DNA of 14,499 nucleotides from Prevotellaceae bacterium (GCA_031290375.1 JAITNR010000185.1:1-14499), one strand, 5' to 3'; positions 5,657 through 14,118 are shown, numbered from the stretch's first letter. Program-made: numbers and translations. The notes: generated by a model from the sequence alone, not told the origin.

Positions 5657-8431
5657 TTAGAACAAACTTCCTTGAGTAGCAGGGTTATCCTTGTCATAAA
5701 TCAGGGTGGACTTTGATAGTTCGTCCATATTGCTGATTACGGTCTTTGAGGGTTGTTCTTTCCGTTCTGTCTGCTCAATGCCAGTATTTTCCTCTATCGG
5801 CTCATTATCTTCGTCAGATTCGGGGTCTTCAGGCTCTGGCTGACGAAGCGGCTCAACTTCTTCAATTCTGTCTATCTGGTTGGTAGATATTCGTTTGCCC
5901 TTTGCCCTGAAACTTTTTTCACTGATAAACTGCTCGGCATCAACTACTAACGGCTCTTTTTTGGAGTCTTTGCCGCCAAAATAGACTTTGAAACAGGCAA
6001 AATACTCGTCAGAGATAACATTAAGAACAGAATTTGAATTGTCGCCGATAAAACTTGTATTTTTGGAATTTGCCTCGAATTTAAAGCGTTTTATGTAGTA
6101 GAATTTCTGCTCGGCATCGAACATTGCCACAGACCAAACCTTTTCGGCATCAAGTTTCTCTATTTTCAAAAAATCTTCGCCGTAATGGTTGCTCAAATCA
6201 AAATTTGTGGTACAGTAATCTCCGTTTTTGTTGATAACCAGAATCAGGTCGTTGTTAAAAAATTCGCCAAGATATTTGCCTCTCTGGTCGGTATTGAGTT
6301 TAAGCACATCTCTGTCGAACCAAATATGCGTACCGCCAAGCGTAGAGCCTCCTCCCTGTTTGAAAGTGATTTTTGAAACGGGGAATTTTGTAAGCAAATT
6401 GCCACGCGAGCCTCGACCTTTGATTGCTATCTGACTGAAATCCATATCCCAAGCCATTTTCTTAATTCTGCGGGAAGTGGGTTTAAGTTGAATTTTAACA
6501 GTTTCAGCCTCACCGTTTGGATTGGCAGAAAAATACATCATTTTCGAGTCGGGCTTACCAGCCGTAACGTCATATTCCTTGTCCCTTGTAACACCGTTTA
6601 CTGCAAATCTTTTGACATAATAAACACCGTTTTTTCCATCTCTGTAAACTGCATTGTAGATTGTCCTGACATCATTTCGGATATAGACAGCAAGATGCTC
6701 TATATCCTTGCCAATAAACTGTTTTTCAGACACTTTAACAACCCTGTACTTTCCGTTTTTCAGGAAAACTATAATGTCGTCGATGTCGGAGCAGTTGCAC
6801 ACAAATTCGCCGTTGTCGTCTTTTTTCAAAGCGGTACCGATAAAACCCTCTTCCCTGTTCACAAACAGTTTGGAATTTGCCAGTGCCACTTTGGTAGCTT
6901 CAATATTTTCAAAGTTTCGGATTTCTGTTTTTCGAGCATAAGCTTCTCCGTAGGTTTTCTTCAAATATTCAAACCAGTCTATGGTATAATCAACAATATT
7001 GGCAAGATGATGCTCTGTTTCTTTGATTTTTTCTTTTAAATTGACAATATTCTCTGTTGCCTTGTCGGTGTTGAATTTGAGTATCCGAGCCATTTTTATT
7101 TCAAGCAGTCTGAGCAAATCGTCTCTTGTGATTTCTCTTATAAAATCTATTTTATAGGGCTCAATCCGTTTGTCTATATGCTTTAAGGCATCGTCTGTCG
7201 ACTTTGCATTTTCAAATTCCCTGTCCTTGTAAATACGCTCGTCAATAAAGATTTTTTCAAGCGAAACATAGAGAAGTTGTTCTGTGAGTTCGTTTTTCCT
7301 TATTTCGAGTTCTTTTGCAAGGAGTTCGATAGTGTTGTCAGTACTGCGTTTAAGTACCTGAGAAACAGTAATAAATACAGGTTTATTGTTATCAATCACA
7401 CAGCAGTTTGGAGAATAACTTATTTCGCATTGCGAAAATGCATAAAGTGCATCAATTGTCTTGTCGGACGATGTTCTTGCCTCAAGATACACAATAATCT
7501 CCACATTTTCGGCAGTGTTGTCGTCAATTTTCCTTATATTGATTTTACCCTTTTCGCTTGCTTTTATGATACTGTCAATCAGCTGTCCTGTGGTTGTGCC
7601 GTAGGGTATTTCGCTGATAACAAGGCTCTTGTTGTCGGGAGCTTTGGTAATTTTCGCCCTGATTTTCAACCGTCCACCTCTTTCGCCGTCATTGTATTTA
7701 CCGATGTCAATCATTCCGCCCGTTGGAAAGTCGGGATAAAGCGTAAATTCTTTGTTTTTAAGATACGCGATTGAGGCATCAAGCAGTTCGTTAAAGTTGT
7801 GAGGCAGAATTTTTGAGTTCAACCCCACACCAATACCTTCGCTGCCCTGTGCCAGAAGCAACGGAAACTTCACCGGCAGAGCGACAGGCTCGTCGTTTCT
7901 GCCATCGTATGACGGTTTGAATTTGGTAATTTTCGGGTTAAAAACCGTATCAATGGCAAATTTTGAGAGCCGAGCCTCTATGTAACGGGCAGCGGCGGCA
8001 CTGTCGCCTGTAAGTATGTTGCCCCAGTTTCCCTGAGTATCAATTACAATATTTTTTTGTCCAAGCCCCACAAGTGCCTCATAAATAGAGGCATCGCCGT
8101 GCGGGTGAAATTGCATTGTGTGCCCCACAACGTTGGCTACTTTGTTGTAGCGACCGTCTTCCATTCGCCTCATCGAATGAAGCACGCGCCGTTGCACAGG
8201 TTTTAGTCCATCGTTGATGTGCGGGATAGCACGGCTAAGATTGGCGTACGAAGCATAGTCCAGAAACCACGTATAGTACATGCCTGACAAATGATGCAGG
8301 CTTTGCAGGTCTTTGACGGTCGGAACGTGATATTTCGACTGAGCAGTCGGATTGAGTTCGTCTTCCTGTGTTTTCTCCGTAAAATCCTCTTTATCTACTT
8401 GATTGTCAATTTCTTCAAATTGCTCTGACAT
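5657..8431 (-). CDS. parC: DNA topoisomerase IV subunit A (ParC, Bacteroidota type)
   Basis: ParC cuts and passes DNA duplexes with ParE, mainly decatenating daughter chromosomes. The breakage-reunion core is intact: DGLKPVQRR at 74-82, the quinolone-resistance segment with HPHGD at 109-113, and the catalytic Tyr150 in AAAARYIEARLS. A long helical and coiled-coil region follows (about 370-500, rich in Lys/Glu and containing LEIKMARILKFN). The C-terminal beta-pinwheel region (about 510-840) has KGRGSRGN near its middle but lacks a canonical GyrA box (QRRGGKG), which favours ParC over GyrA. The protein ends in a very acidic tail (PEPEDPESDEDNEPIEEN) and GSLF. The N-terminal ~35 residues are charged and variable. 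At 924 residues it fits Bacteroidota ParC. The parE partner is not in the window. Promoter boxes lie at 8469 and perhaps 8576. Confidence 0.93.
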   Translation of the reverse strand: MSEQFEEIDNQVDKEDFTEKTQEDELNPTAQSKYHVPTVKDLQSLHHLSGMYYTWFLDYASYANLSRAIPHINDGLKPVQRRVLHSMRRMEDGRYNKVANVVGHTMQFHPHGDASIYEALVGLGQKNIVIDTQGNWGNILTGDSAAAARYIEARLSKFAIDTVFNPKITKFKPSYDGRNDEPVALPVKFPLLLAQGSEGIGVGLNSKILPHNFNELLDASIAYLKNKEFTLYPDFPTGGMIDIGKYNDGERGGRLKIRAKITKAPDNKSLVISEIPYGTTTGQLIDSIIKASEKGKINIRKIDDNTAENVEIIVYLEARTSSDKTIDALYAFSQCEISYSPNCCVIDNNKPVFITVSQVLKRSTDNTIELLAKELEIRKNELTEQLLYVSLEKIFIDERIYKDREFENAKSTDDALKHIDKRIEPYKIDFIREITRDDLLRLLEIKMARILKFNTDKATENIVNLKEKIKETEHHLANIVDYTIDWFEYLKKTYGEAYARKTEIRNFENIEATKVALANSKLFVNREEGFIGTALKKDDNGEFVCNCSDIDDIIVFLKNGKYRVVKVSEKQFIGKDIEHLAVYIRNDVRTIYNAVYRDGKNGVYYVKRFAVNGVTRDKEYDVTAGKPDSKMMYFSANPNGEAETVKIQLKPTSRRIKKMAWDMDFSQIAIKGRGSRGNLLTKFPVSKITFKQGGGSTLGGTHIWFDRDVLKLNTDQRGKYLGEFFNNDLILVINKNGDYCTTNFDLSNHYGEDFLKIEKLDAEKVWSVAMFDAEQKFYYIKRFKFEANSKNTSFIGDNSNSVLNVISDEYFACFKVYFGGKDSKKEPLVVDAEQFISEKSFRAKGKRISTNQIDRIEEVEPLRQPEPEDPESDEDNEPIEENTGIEQTERKEQPSKTVISNMDELSKSTLIYDKDNPATQGSLF

Positions 8432-8736
8432 TTATGTTTGATTGATTTTTTTTTAGAAAAATTTTGTGCAAAGTTAGCAAAAAAATTGCAATTCAGAGTG
8501 TGAATTAACAGACGGCAGTGTAGAGAAATGGTATTTGCCAGATGACTGAGAATTGAAATCCAACCATGACTTACGCAAAGGTATTGCACCGCAGGAGAGT
8601 GCCTTAAAAGTTTTTTAGCACACAGATAACGCGGGTTAAACGGATTTTTATATTATTGATTATCATATATAAGTCAACGGATATTGTTTTGAAATATGCA
8701 ATACGTTGGGATATAAACAAATCAGAACATCATCTT
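8432..8736. other. 305-bp spacer with promoter boxes and a possible repeat relic
   Basis: The spacer holds the parC promoter boxes and, at about 8620-8650, the phrase ACACAGATAACGCGGG then TTAAACGGATTTTT. From memory this resembles the CAGATTACGCAGATTAAACGG-type repeats scattered through Bacteroidota and other genomes, here as a short degenerate piece. The 64-codon minus-strand frame at 8395-8589 overlaps parC and runs through the promoter boxes, and is not a credible gene. Confidence 0.35.
8469..8476 (-). promoter_or_regulatory. promoter -7 box TAACTTTG for parC
   Basis: TAACTTTGC on the minus strand lies 37 bp ahead of the parC ATG. A second box, TACCTTTGC, at 8576-8583 could give a longer leader. 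Neither has a well-placed TTG at -33. Confidence 0.5.
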
Positions 8737-9618
8737 TTACATTTTGTACGCAAAGCCCAATCTGATTGAATGCTGTTCTTTTTTTGCTTCATAATATTTC
8801 AAATTAATATCAAGACTTTCAAAGATATATTTTATTTGGAAATACCATTTAGGATTGTCAATATCAGTTTTTTTTAATGGAAACTGAACTGAAAGTTTTA
8901 TTGTTGGTTGAAATATTTGGTGTAAAAAGGTAAAGGTATTTGGTGTAAACTTGTACTTTGCAATTGAGGCAGTGTCCATATTTACAGGCAAATAGTGAAA
9001 TTGATTAAGATAGTTGCCCATCATTGCCACAGGCAAAGATAGTTCGCCTTGCAATTTGACTTTTCTTAAATTATACTCCGCTCTTATATGCAAATCGGGT
9101 GAGATATACCAATTCAAATCGGGAATACTGTATATTGTCAAATAATCTTCACCTTTGTTTATCGCAAGGTTTAATTCGCTATTAAACGACAAGCCTGTAC
9201 CTGCATAAATATTCATATTTTTAATAAAATTGGGCAATTGCCAAAGCCACATACCGCCAAACGCAAACTCCGCCCGATAGAAATCAGGATAATAATTCTG
9301 CATATACTTTGGTTCGTTAGTGAGCAGAAAATCAAAATTGCCCTCTGTAAAAATACCCCAAAAGTTGTGTGCATATTTTTTTGAATTTTTTAAAAAACCG
9401 TAGTCAAAAGAGGTATTTATGCCGCGCAGACCTGAATAGAGCGAGGAAGTATTCATTGTTTGAACAAAACCCGAACCGATAGAAAAATTGTGTTCTTTGA
9501 TTTGTGATTTCCAAAAATAACAGCCAGTCAGACTGTCTTTTTCGTTCGTTACCATCTGAGAAAAAACACTGATATGCAATATCAACAATAAACAAATTAC
9601 AATAAATTTTGATTTCAT
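8737..9618 (-). CDS. predicted outer-membrane beta-barrel protein
   Basis: I do not recognise a named family. Translated from the ATG at 9618, the protein has 293 residues, beginning MKSKFIVICLLLILHISVFSQ, a type I signal peptide with likely cleavage just before the Gln. The mature part shows repeated alternating amphipathic strands rich in Tyr, Phe, Trp and Asn (for example LNWYISPDLHIRAEYNLR and YFQIKYIFESLDINLKYY) and ends in SIRLGFAYKM, typical of Bacteroidota outer-membrane barrels. A longer start at a TTG (9642) is rejected because it would sit inside the promoter -7 box. It is transcribed alone or as the last gene of the minus-strand envelope block; the gap from the next lipoprotein gene upstream is 129 bp and holds this gene's own promoter. 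The role may be transport or structure; nothing specific can be said. Confidence 0.7.
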   Translation of the reverse strand: MKSKFIVICLLLILHISVFSQMVTNEKDSLTGCYFWKSQIKEHNFSIGSGFVQTMNTSSLYSGLRGINTSFDYGFLKNSKKYAHNFWGIFTEGNFDFLLTNEPKYMQNYYPDFYRAEFAFGGMWLWQLPNFIKNMNIYAGTGLSFNSELNLAINKGEDYLTIYSIPDLNWYISPDLHIRAEYNLRKVKLQGELSLPVAMMGNYLNQFHYLPVNMDTASIAKYKFTPNTFTFLHQIFQPTIKLSVQFPLKKTDIDNPKWYFQIKYIFESLDINLKYYEAKKEQHSIRLGFAYKM

Positions 9619-9639
9619 TTTCAATGTTTTAATTTTCTG

Positions 9640-9671
9640 CAAATTTACGCATTTTTTTTGTTTAACATCAA
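9640..9671 (-). promoter_or_regulatory. promoter for the barrel protein gene
   Basis: On the minus strand TAAATTTG (9640-9647) lies 21 bp downstream of TTG (9669-9671) and 21 bp ahead of the ATG at 9618. This placement fixes the start choice of the gene. Confidence 0.6.
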
Positions 9672-9747
9672 GGTAAAAAAAACAGCAAAAACGCTTGTAT
9701 TACTTGCTATTTTACTGCTCTTTGTATTCCCTGTTGTTAAAAATATT

Positions 9748-10614
9748 TTAGTTGCCTATTTCTCTAACCAAAATGAATGGTAGAATTGCCTGCGAGGCGG
9801 CAAAAAGATTAATCATTTCCGTTTCGCCATTCTTTTCTATGTAGTTTTCTATCTGTGTAACGTTGCCGCGTATGAGCATAAGTTTTACCAACGCCCCCTG
9901 TGGAATATCGTCAAAAAGAGCATTGTTAAGAAGAGCCTTCCCATCGTCATGTTCAATGATATCGGCATTACGTACAACTTGCTTATAATTTTTACCAAAC
10001 ATATCATTTCCTGTCCACTCTACAAGCACAATCAAACCATTTGTGTTCTTGCTGTCGGCATTCCATCCAAGTATAAAATCTTTGTAGTAGCAGTAGGGTA
10101 AAAGATCTTCGGACTTTTCGATGTTTGGATTGGTAATATGCACTATTTTAGGTACATACATTGTAGTTTCATTGCCGCTTTCCTGTGCGATTGCCGTCGG
10201 TATTCCGTTAAAAGTGGCAAAATTGAAACTCACATCCTGCCCAAAAAGATTGCTTTGATTAACATTGTTAATCGCTTGCAGTTCGCTGGATTTCACGCCA
10301 TTAATGCTGAAATCCAGTTGATTTTTGGCAGGCGCAAGGGCTTGTCCATTGCTTTGCTGTGAATTGGCAAGGGTCGAATTATAAAAATCCAAGAATTCAT
10401 CCGCAAGCGAATTTTGCTTTATTGAATAGTAACCCAACATTGCGTTATCGCTCAATATTAGGGCATATTTGGAACTACCGTTGAAAAGCATTCTTTGAGT
10501 TACCTTGTTAGCAAATTGACTATCGCCAGCTTTGTCATTCAGATTATTGCCATTTTGGCAAGATACAAATGCAAGGCATATAGCCATTACCGAAACATTT
10601 ACTATATTTTTCAT
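9748..10614 (-). CDS. lipoprotein of unknown function
   Basis: The 288-residue product starts with a lipoprotein signal: MKNIVNVSVMAICLAFVSC, lipobox FVSC, acylated Cys19, then QNGNN. The mature protein begins with an Asn/Gln/Ser-rich, probably flexible segment up to about residue 110 (NSQQSNGQALAPAKNQ), then a more compact domain with strands such as TTMYVPKIVHITNP, LIVLVEWTGNDMFG and GALVKLMLIRGNV, and a hydrophobic end (AILPFILVREIGN). I recognise no catalytic motif or named domain. It lies 42 bp after the lipoprotein gene at 10657-11355 on the same strand with no promoter box between, so the two are probably co-expressed and may work together at the cell envelope. The following barrel gene has its own promoter. 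Confidence 0.7.
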   Translation of the reverse strand: MKNIVNVSVMAICLAFVSCQNGNNLNDKAGDSQFANKVTQRMLFNGSSKYALILSDNAMLGYYSIKQNSLADEFLDFYNSTLANSQQSNGQALAPAKNQLDFSINGVKSSELQAINNVNQSNLFGQDVSFNFATFNGIPTAIAQESGNETTMYVPKIVHITNPNIEKSEDLLPYCYYKDFILGWNADSKNTNGLIVLVEWTGNDMFGKNYKQVVRNADIIEHDDGKALLNNALFDDIPQGALVKLMLIRGNVTQIENYIEKNGETEMINLFAASQAILPFILVREIGN

Positions 10615-10656
10615 TATCTCTATCTTTTTAAATTTAATAAACTGATTAATAATTAA

Positions 10657-11355
10657 TTATATTTTACCTAAAACTTTCAATTTTACACCATCAAGCATTT
10701 GAAAGGTGTAAGACTGTATTTGACCAGCAACATACATATACTCATCAAATGGGTATTGCCAGATTTTACGGAATGCAGACATAGATTTAAAAGAACTGAC
10801 AGTAACAATATTCCCATGCAAACGGGCTTCACTGTTTGGGTATCTTGCAGTCCAAAACCAATAAAGATTACCTCTTTCATAATTTGATTTTTCATATGGA
10901 CCAGACAAAATAACAACATCAATTTCCTGCATTGTTAGCTTTCTGTTCATTGCACACCAAATATTAAACCCTCTTTCCCAAATTCCATTGCTATTGGCAA
11001 AAGCATGATAGTCATAGATATTGGTATGGCTCATCACATCATTTTGCACATCATAATACGACGGATCAACTGTGGTTGTCACAGTGATTGTTGAAGTTAG
11101 ATTCACTGTTGCTGGTAAATAATAAACGGGAGTAAAACTGGTTCCAATCCATCCTGTAGCAATCAGAGGGTAATGATGGGGGTAAGAATTTTCAGCATAA
11201 TAATCCTGACTTACCTTTAACTCTATCTTGTCAAAGGCTACGTTGTAGTTATATGCCCACTGTATCTTTTCAGGTTTAGGTGGATTTGAAATGGGGTCTT
11301 TACAACTTATCAACAGACCACTGACAGCAAGTAAGAATACAATTTCTCTAATCAT
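10657..11355 (-). CDS. lipoprotein of unknown function
   Basis: The 232-residue protein carries a lipoprotein signal (MIREIVFLLAVSGLLISC) with lipobox LISC and acylated Cys18 followed by KDPISNPPKPEK, a typical Pro-rich tether. The mature domain is rich in Tyr, Trp and Thr, with probable beta strands (NLTSTITVTTTV, IDVVILSGPYEK, YWFWTARY) and a C-terminal stretch ending LDGVKLKVLGKI. No known enzyme motif is visible. It is the first gene after a TACCTTTG box 46 bp upstream and is followed by a second lipoprotein gene after 42 bp, so the two form a likely operon. An outer-membrane or surface location is probable for Bacteroidota lipoproteins; the function is unknown. Confidence 0.7.
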   Translation of the reverse strand: MIREIVFLLAVSGLLISCKDPISNPPKPEKIQWAYNYNVAFDKIELKVSQDYYAENSYPHHYPLIATGWIGTSFTPVYYLPATVNLTSTITVTTTVDPSYYDVQNDVMSHTNIYDYHAFANSNGIWERGFNIWCAMNRKLTMQEIDVVILSGPYEKSNYERGNLYWFWTARYPNSEARLHGNIVTVSSFKSMSAFRKIWQYPFDEYMYVAGQIQSYTFQMLDGVKLKVLGKI

Positions 11356-11400
11356 AATTGTAAGATTTTTAGTTTAACATTAATTTTATAAAAACTAATG

Positions 11401-11408
11401 CAAAGGTA
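11401..11408 (-). promoter_or_regulatory. promoter -7 box TACCTTTG for the two-lipoprotein operon
   Basis: TACCTTTGC on the minus strand lies 46 bp before the ATG at 11355. A TTTG sits only 16 bp upstream of the box, closer than usual, so the -33 element is uncertain. Confidence 0.6.
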
Positions 11409-11487
11409 AAGCTTGTTTTATGTTCAAAGAAATCTTTTTACTCATAACTTATGACTTTAACTCATTGATTATGAATAGCGTGCATGA

Positions 11488-12552
11488 TTAAAAGCCGTTT
11501 ATACTGTCAAGCACCTGAATTGCCTTTATTAGTGTGGAATCTTTGCGGTTGGTAGCGGTATCTTTATCGCTGTGATAAATTTGTCTTGCATAAATATCAG
11601 GTTCAACGCCAAAATCTATATTCTTGCCATCCAAATCGTACCTTTTTGTTATGTTTATTGGACACAACAAACGCCAAGAGTTAGGCAATATTGTAATTTG
11701 AGTGTCGCCTATTGAGCATCCGCTCGTTTTTTCGCCGATAACAATGCAATTCGGCAGTCTTTTCATTATTTGAGTAAATAAAGTTGCTGTCAGGTTGGTA
11801 TATTGAGAAACCAAAACAATAACAGGCAGATTATCAGATATCCACCCTCTACCCGAAATTGTTTTTGGTCTTTTTGTTGAAAAATTACTTGTTCCTTTTC
11901 CATTTTGATGTGACTCGTAGTAAGCAGTTATTTCGTCTGCAAAAAATATTGAAACGAATTGAATCATTTCATCTATCATCTTGTCGTAAGAAATTACTCC
12001 GTATACTCCATACCCTGGACTATAGTTGTTCCTAATATCTAAAATTATGCCATTGCGGTAATTATTTGAATTTACAACATTATCAAACGCTTTTATATTA
12101 CCCTCATAAAAAAACAATATATCATAATATACATATTTTTTTGTTGTATCCTGTAAAATTTGATAATGATAATATGTTCGACTAAAACCATTTCCCTCAT
12201 TGTCCCAATCAACAGGTATAACACTGTAATAAGGCGGGTCATAAGAAATTCCCATACCATCAAAATATCTGCCACACTCTATGCGAAGTTGTTTGTCCTT
12301 AACCATTTCTAAAATTTCTTCAAAAATGTTTAGCAAATCCTCTTTTAATCTTGTGTTTTTTGCCCTTGTATAGCAGGTGCTATACACAGAATCCCAGTCA
12401 ATGCCTTTTTCCTCAAAATATGGATAGTTTTCGTTCATTATTTTCCAAAAGGAGCGAAAAACATTTTCGGGTCTGTCGCTCAATACAATATCTTTGCGGC
12501 AAGACATCATGGCAAGCAGGAAAAGACAAAAAAATGATAATTTTTTTTTCAT
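11488..12552 (-). CDS. S41-peptidase-like lipoprotein, probably catalytically inactive paralogue
   Basis: This 354-residue lipoprotein (lipobox MMSC, Cys18) is a paralogue of the S41 protein at 13063-14118. Residues 18-58 match residues 21-61 of that protein at 33 of 41 positions, including the whole run FEEKGIDWDSVYS. Three family motifs are lost here at once. KDRHVSI becomes KDKQLRI (His to Gln88). The DVRLNSGG loop becomes DIRNNYSPG (172-180). NETFSAG, with the expected nucleophile, becomes YTNLTAT (Leu254 at the Ser position, Thr255 next). The structural parts LPNCxxIGEKT and GVEPD are kept, and the frame is intact, so this looks like a maintained pseudoenzyme rather than decay. An alignment slipped by one residue would place Thr255 at the nucleophile site. 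It starts 11 bp after an HTH regulator gene and is probably co-transcribed with it. Confidence 0.8.
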   Translation of the reverse strand: MKKKLSFFCLFLLAMMSCRKDIVLSDRPENVFRSFWKIMNENYPYFEEKGIDWDSVYSTCYTRAKNTRLKEDLLNIFEEILEMVKDKQLRIECGRYFDGMGISYDPPYYSVIPVDWDNEGNGFSRTYYHYQILQDTTKKYVYYDILFFYEGNIKAFDNVVNSNNYRNGIILDIRNNYSPGYGVYGVISYDKMIDEMIQFVSIFFADEITAYYESHQNGKGTSNFSTKRPKTISGRGWISDNLPVIVLVSQYTNLTATLFTQIMKRLPNCIVIGEKTSGCSIGDTQITILPNSWRLLCPINITKRYDLDGKNIDFGVEPDIYARQIYHSDKDTATNRKDSTLIKAIQVLDSINGF

Positions 12553-12563
12553 AAAATTATTTT

Positions 12564-12923
12564 TTATGTTATGCCATATTTTTCGTTTAAGAATTTTATC
12601 TGTTCTTTGAGAAACTCTTTATCCTGTTTCAACTCCTCTATTTGAGCAAGATATGCCTTGCGTTCGCTTTCAAACTCCTGATAATTGTTCATTGTATTGT
12701 TGTTTCCTGCCTGATTGCAATTATAAAATTGCTGAGTATCGCCCCAATCTATTATATCCATCAGATTGATTTCCAGTGTTTTTGCAATTTGTGCTACTCT
12801 GTTAAAATCAACCGAACATTCTCCGTTTTCGATTCTGGAATACTGACTTTGGGTAAGCCCCAATTCATCTGCCATATAGTTCTGCGTGTAGTTTTTCGCA
12901 AGACGGCTACGTCCGTACTTCAT
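12564..12923 (-). CDS. XRE/Cro-type HTH regulator with C-terminal leucine zipper
   Basis: The 119-residue protein has a Cro/CI-type helix-turn-helix at about 11-58: YTQNYMADELGLTQSQYSRIENGE gives helices 2 and 3 (17-21, 25-33), and VAQIAKTLEINLMDII closes the domain. An Asn/Gln-rich linker (66-82) leads to a helix (83-116) with hydrophobic residues in exact heptads: Phe84, Tyr91, Leu98, Leu105, Leu112, and in the alternate positions Ile95 and Ile109. It is therefore expected to dimerise by a coiled coil. Helix 1 is short: only about ten residues precede the KNYTQ segment, and an in-frame stop lies just upstream, so no longer start exists. It lies 11 bp before the S41 pseudoenzyme gene and 139 bp after the active paralogue, with its own promoter box. 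It probably controls its neighbours or itself; the target is unknown. Confidence 0.88.
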   Translation of the reverse strand: MKYGRSRLAKNYTQNYMADELGLTQSQYSRIENGECSVDFNRVAQIAKTLEINLMDIIDWGDTQQFYNCNQAGNNNTMNNYQEFESERKAYLAQIEELKQDKEFLKEQIKFLNEKYGIT

Positions 12924-12995
12924 CCGTTTTTAGTTTAACGGAAATATCTGTAGGTTGTGTTCCTTCCATAAATTTATCCATTTTATATTGTTGTT

Positions 12996-13012
12996 CAAAG
13001 TTAAAATTTTAA
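12996..13012 (-). promoter_or_regulatory. promoter of the HTH-S41 pseudoenzyme operon with an overlapping palindrome
   Basis: TAACTTTG (12996-13003, minus strand) fits the -7 consensus, 73 bp before the ATG. The perfect 12-bp palindrome TTAAAATTTTAA (13001-13012) overlaps its upstream edge and could be an operator, although AT-only palindromes arise readily by chance here. Confidence 0.45.
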
Positions 13013-13062
13013 AAAAAATGACATGTTTATATTTTGCAGTGTTAATTTTCTGCGCTTAAATG

Positions 13063-14118
13063 TTATCTCCTATTTATATTATCAAGCACTTCCAGAGCTT
13101 TGAGTATCACACTGTCTTTTGCTCCATCTTCAAAATCATAACATACTTTTACTCTGACATCAGGCTCCAACCCAAATTCCATATTCTCACCTTTTGTGCT
13201 GTATGACTTATACCAAGGGTAAGACAAAAGCCAGTTGTTCGGCAGTCGTACATAGTTTATTGCACCGCCTCCACCGCCCGTTTTTTCGCCTATTGCAGTG
13301 CAGTTCGGCAAATCATTCATCACATATGCAAAAAAGTTGCCTGCACTGAATGTTTCATTGCCAATTAACAAGATCACGGGCACAGATGCAGGTACAATAC
13401 CTCTGCCGTCAAAATATTGCGGAAACTTTTCACTAAAACCGTTGTGCCCCGTACCTGTTTTAAAAACATCGTAGTACGCCAAATGACGACCTCTGAAAAA
13501 AGGCGAAGCGATACTATACATTATACCGCCCAAACCGCCCGAGTTCAGCCTTACATCAATAATCAATCCGTTTTCATAATGCAAGGAATCAAGAAAAACA
13601 AAAATATCTTGAGGCGTTGTCTGATTTATCATAAAATCCCATTCGGCAAAAGAGGAAATTTCTATCATTGCATATCTCTTTTCTTTGTGTTGCCAGCAGG
13701 TAAAAGGTTCGGAAAATCTGAAGTAACGTGGAAGCAATCCATACTTTTCTTCCATATCATAATTCCATCCCACTGTTGATTTCACTGTCGCAGAATCATA
13801 AATAATCGGCACCATATAGGGGTAATCAAAAGCCTGAATACTTACGTGCCTGTCCTTAAACGCAGGTATAATTTCCTTAAAAATCGGTATCAATTCAGCG
13901 TCTGTTTTTGCCTCTTTTGCTATCTGATAATATACACTGTAAACTGAATCCCAGTCAATACCCTTTTCTTCAAAGTAGACGTAGTTTTCATCCAGTATTT
14001 TCCAAAAGGAAGTAAAAACATTTTCGGGCGTGTCTTTTATCACTATGTCCCTTCGGCAAGAAAACATAACAAAAAGACAGAACAAGGGGAAAAACAACAA
14101 TATATTTTTCTTATTCAT
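13063..14118 (-). CDS. S41-family serine peptidase, lipoprotein
   Basis: The 351-residue protein is a lipoprotein (lipobox VMFSC, Cys21) of the S41 (C-terminal processing/tail-specific/IRBP-like) family. A helical N-terminal part (about 30-90) ends in KDRHVSI with His91. The core has the RLNSGG loop (190-195) and NETFSAG with the likely nucleophile Ser258, followed by LPNCTAIGEKTGGGGG (270-285) and GLEPD near the end. The CtpA-type lysine of GKG is replaced by Gly, so it is not a classic CtpA and may use the tetrad seen in other S41 branches. No PDZ domain is evident. It would act in the periplasm or on the cell surface; the substrate is unknown. It has its own promoter box 36 bp upstream, and a degenerate paralogue and an HTH gene follow it. 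Confidence 0.85.
   Translation of the reverse strand: MNKKNILLFFPLFCLFVMFSCRRDIVIKDTPENVFTSFWKILDENYVYFEEKGIDWDSVYSVYYQIAKEAKTDAELIPIFKEIIPAFKDRHVSIQAFDYPYMVPIIYDSATVKSTVGWNYDMEEKYGLLPRYFRFSEPFTCWQHKEKRYAMIEISSFAEWDFMINQTTPQDIFVFLDSLHYENGLIIDVRLNSGGLGGIMYSIASPFFRGRHLAYYDVFKTGTGHNGFSEKFPQYFDGRGIVPASVPVILLIGNETFSAGNFFAYVMNDLPNCTAIGEKTGGGGGAINYVRLPNNWLLSYPWYKSYSTKGENMEFGLEPDVRVKVCYDFEDGAKDSVILKALEVLDNINRR

Noticed and set aside
6488..7039. 183-codon plus-strand frame opposite parC
   Set aside because: It is an antisense shadow of a conserved topoisomerase reading frame, with no domain of its own.
5657..8431. Reading the topoisomerase gene as gyrA
   Set aside because: There is no canonical QRRGGKG GyrA box, and the N- and C-terminal regions resemble Bacteroidota ParC. 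The two subunits are close, so some doubt remains.
9619..9642. Longer TTG start for the barrel protein
   Set aside because: The TTG lies within the TAAATTTG promoter box, and the ATG at 9618 starts exactly at a proper signal peptide.
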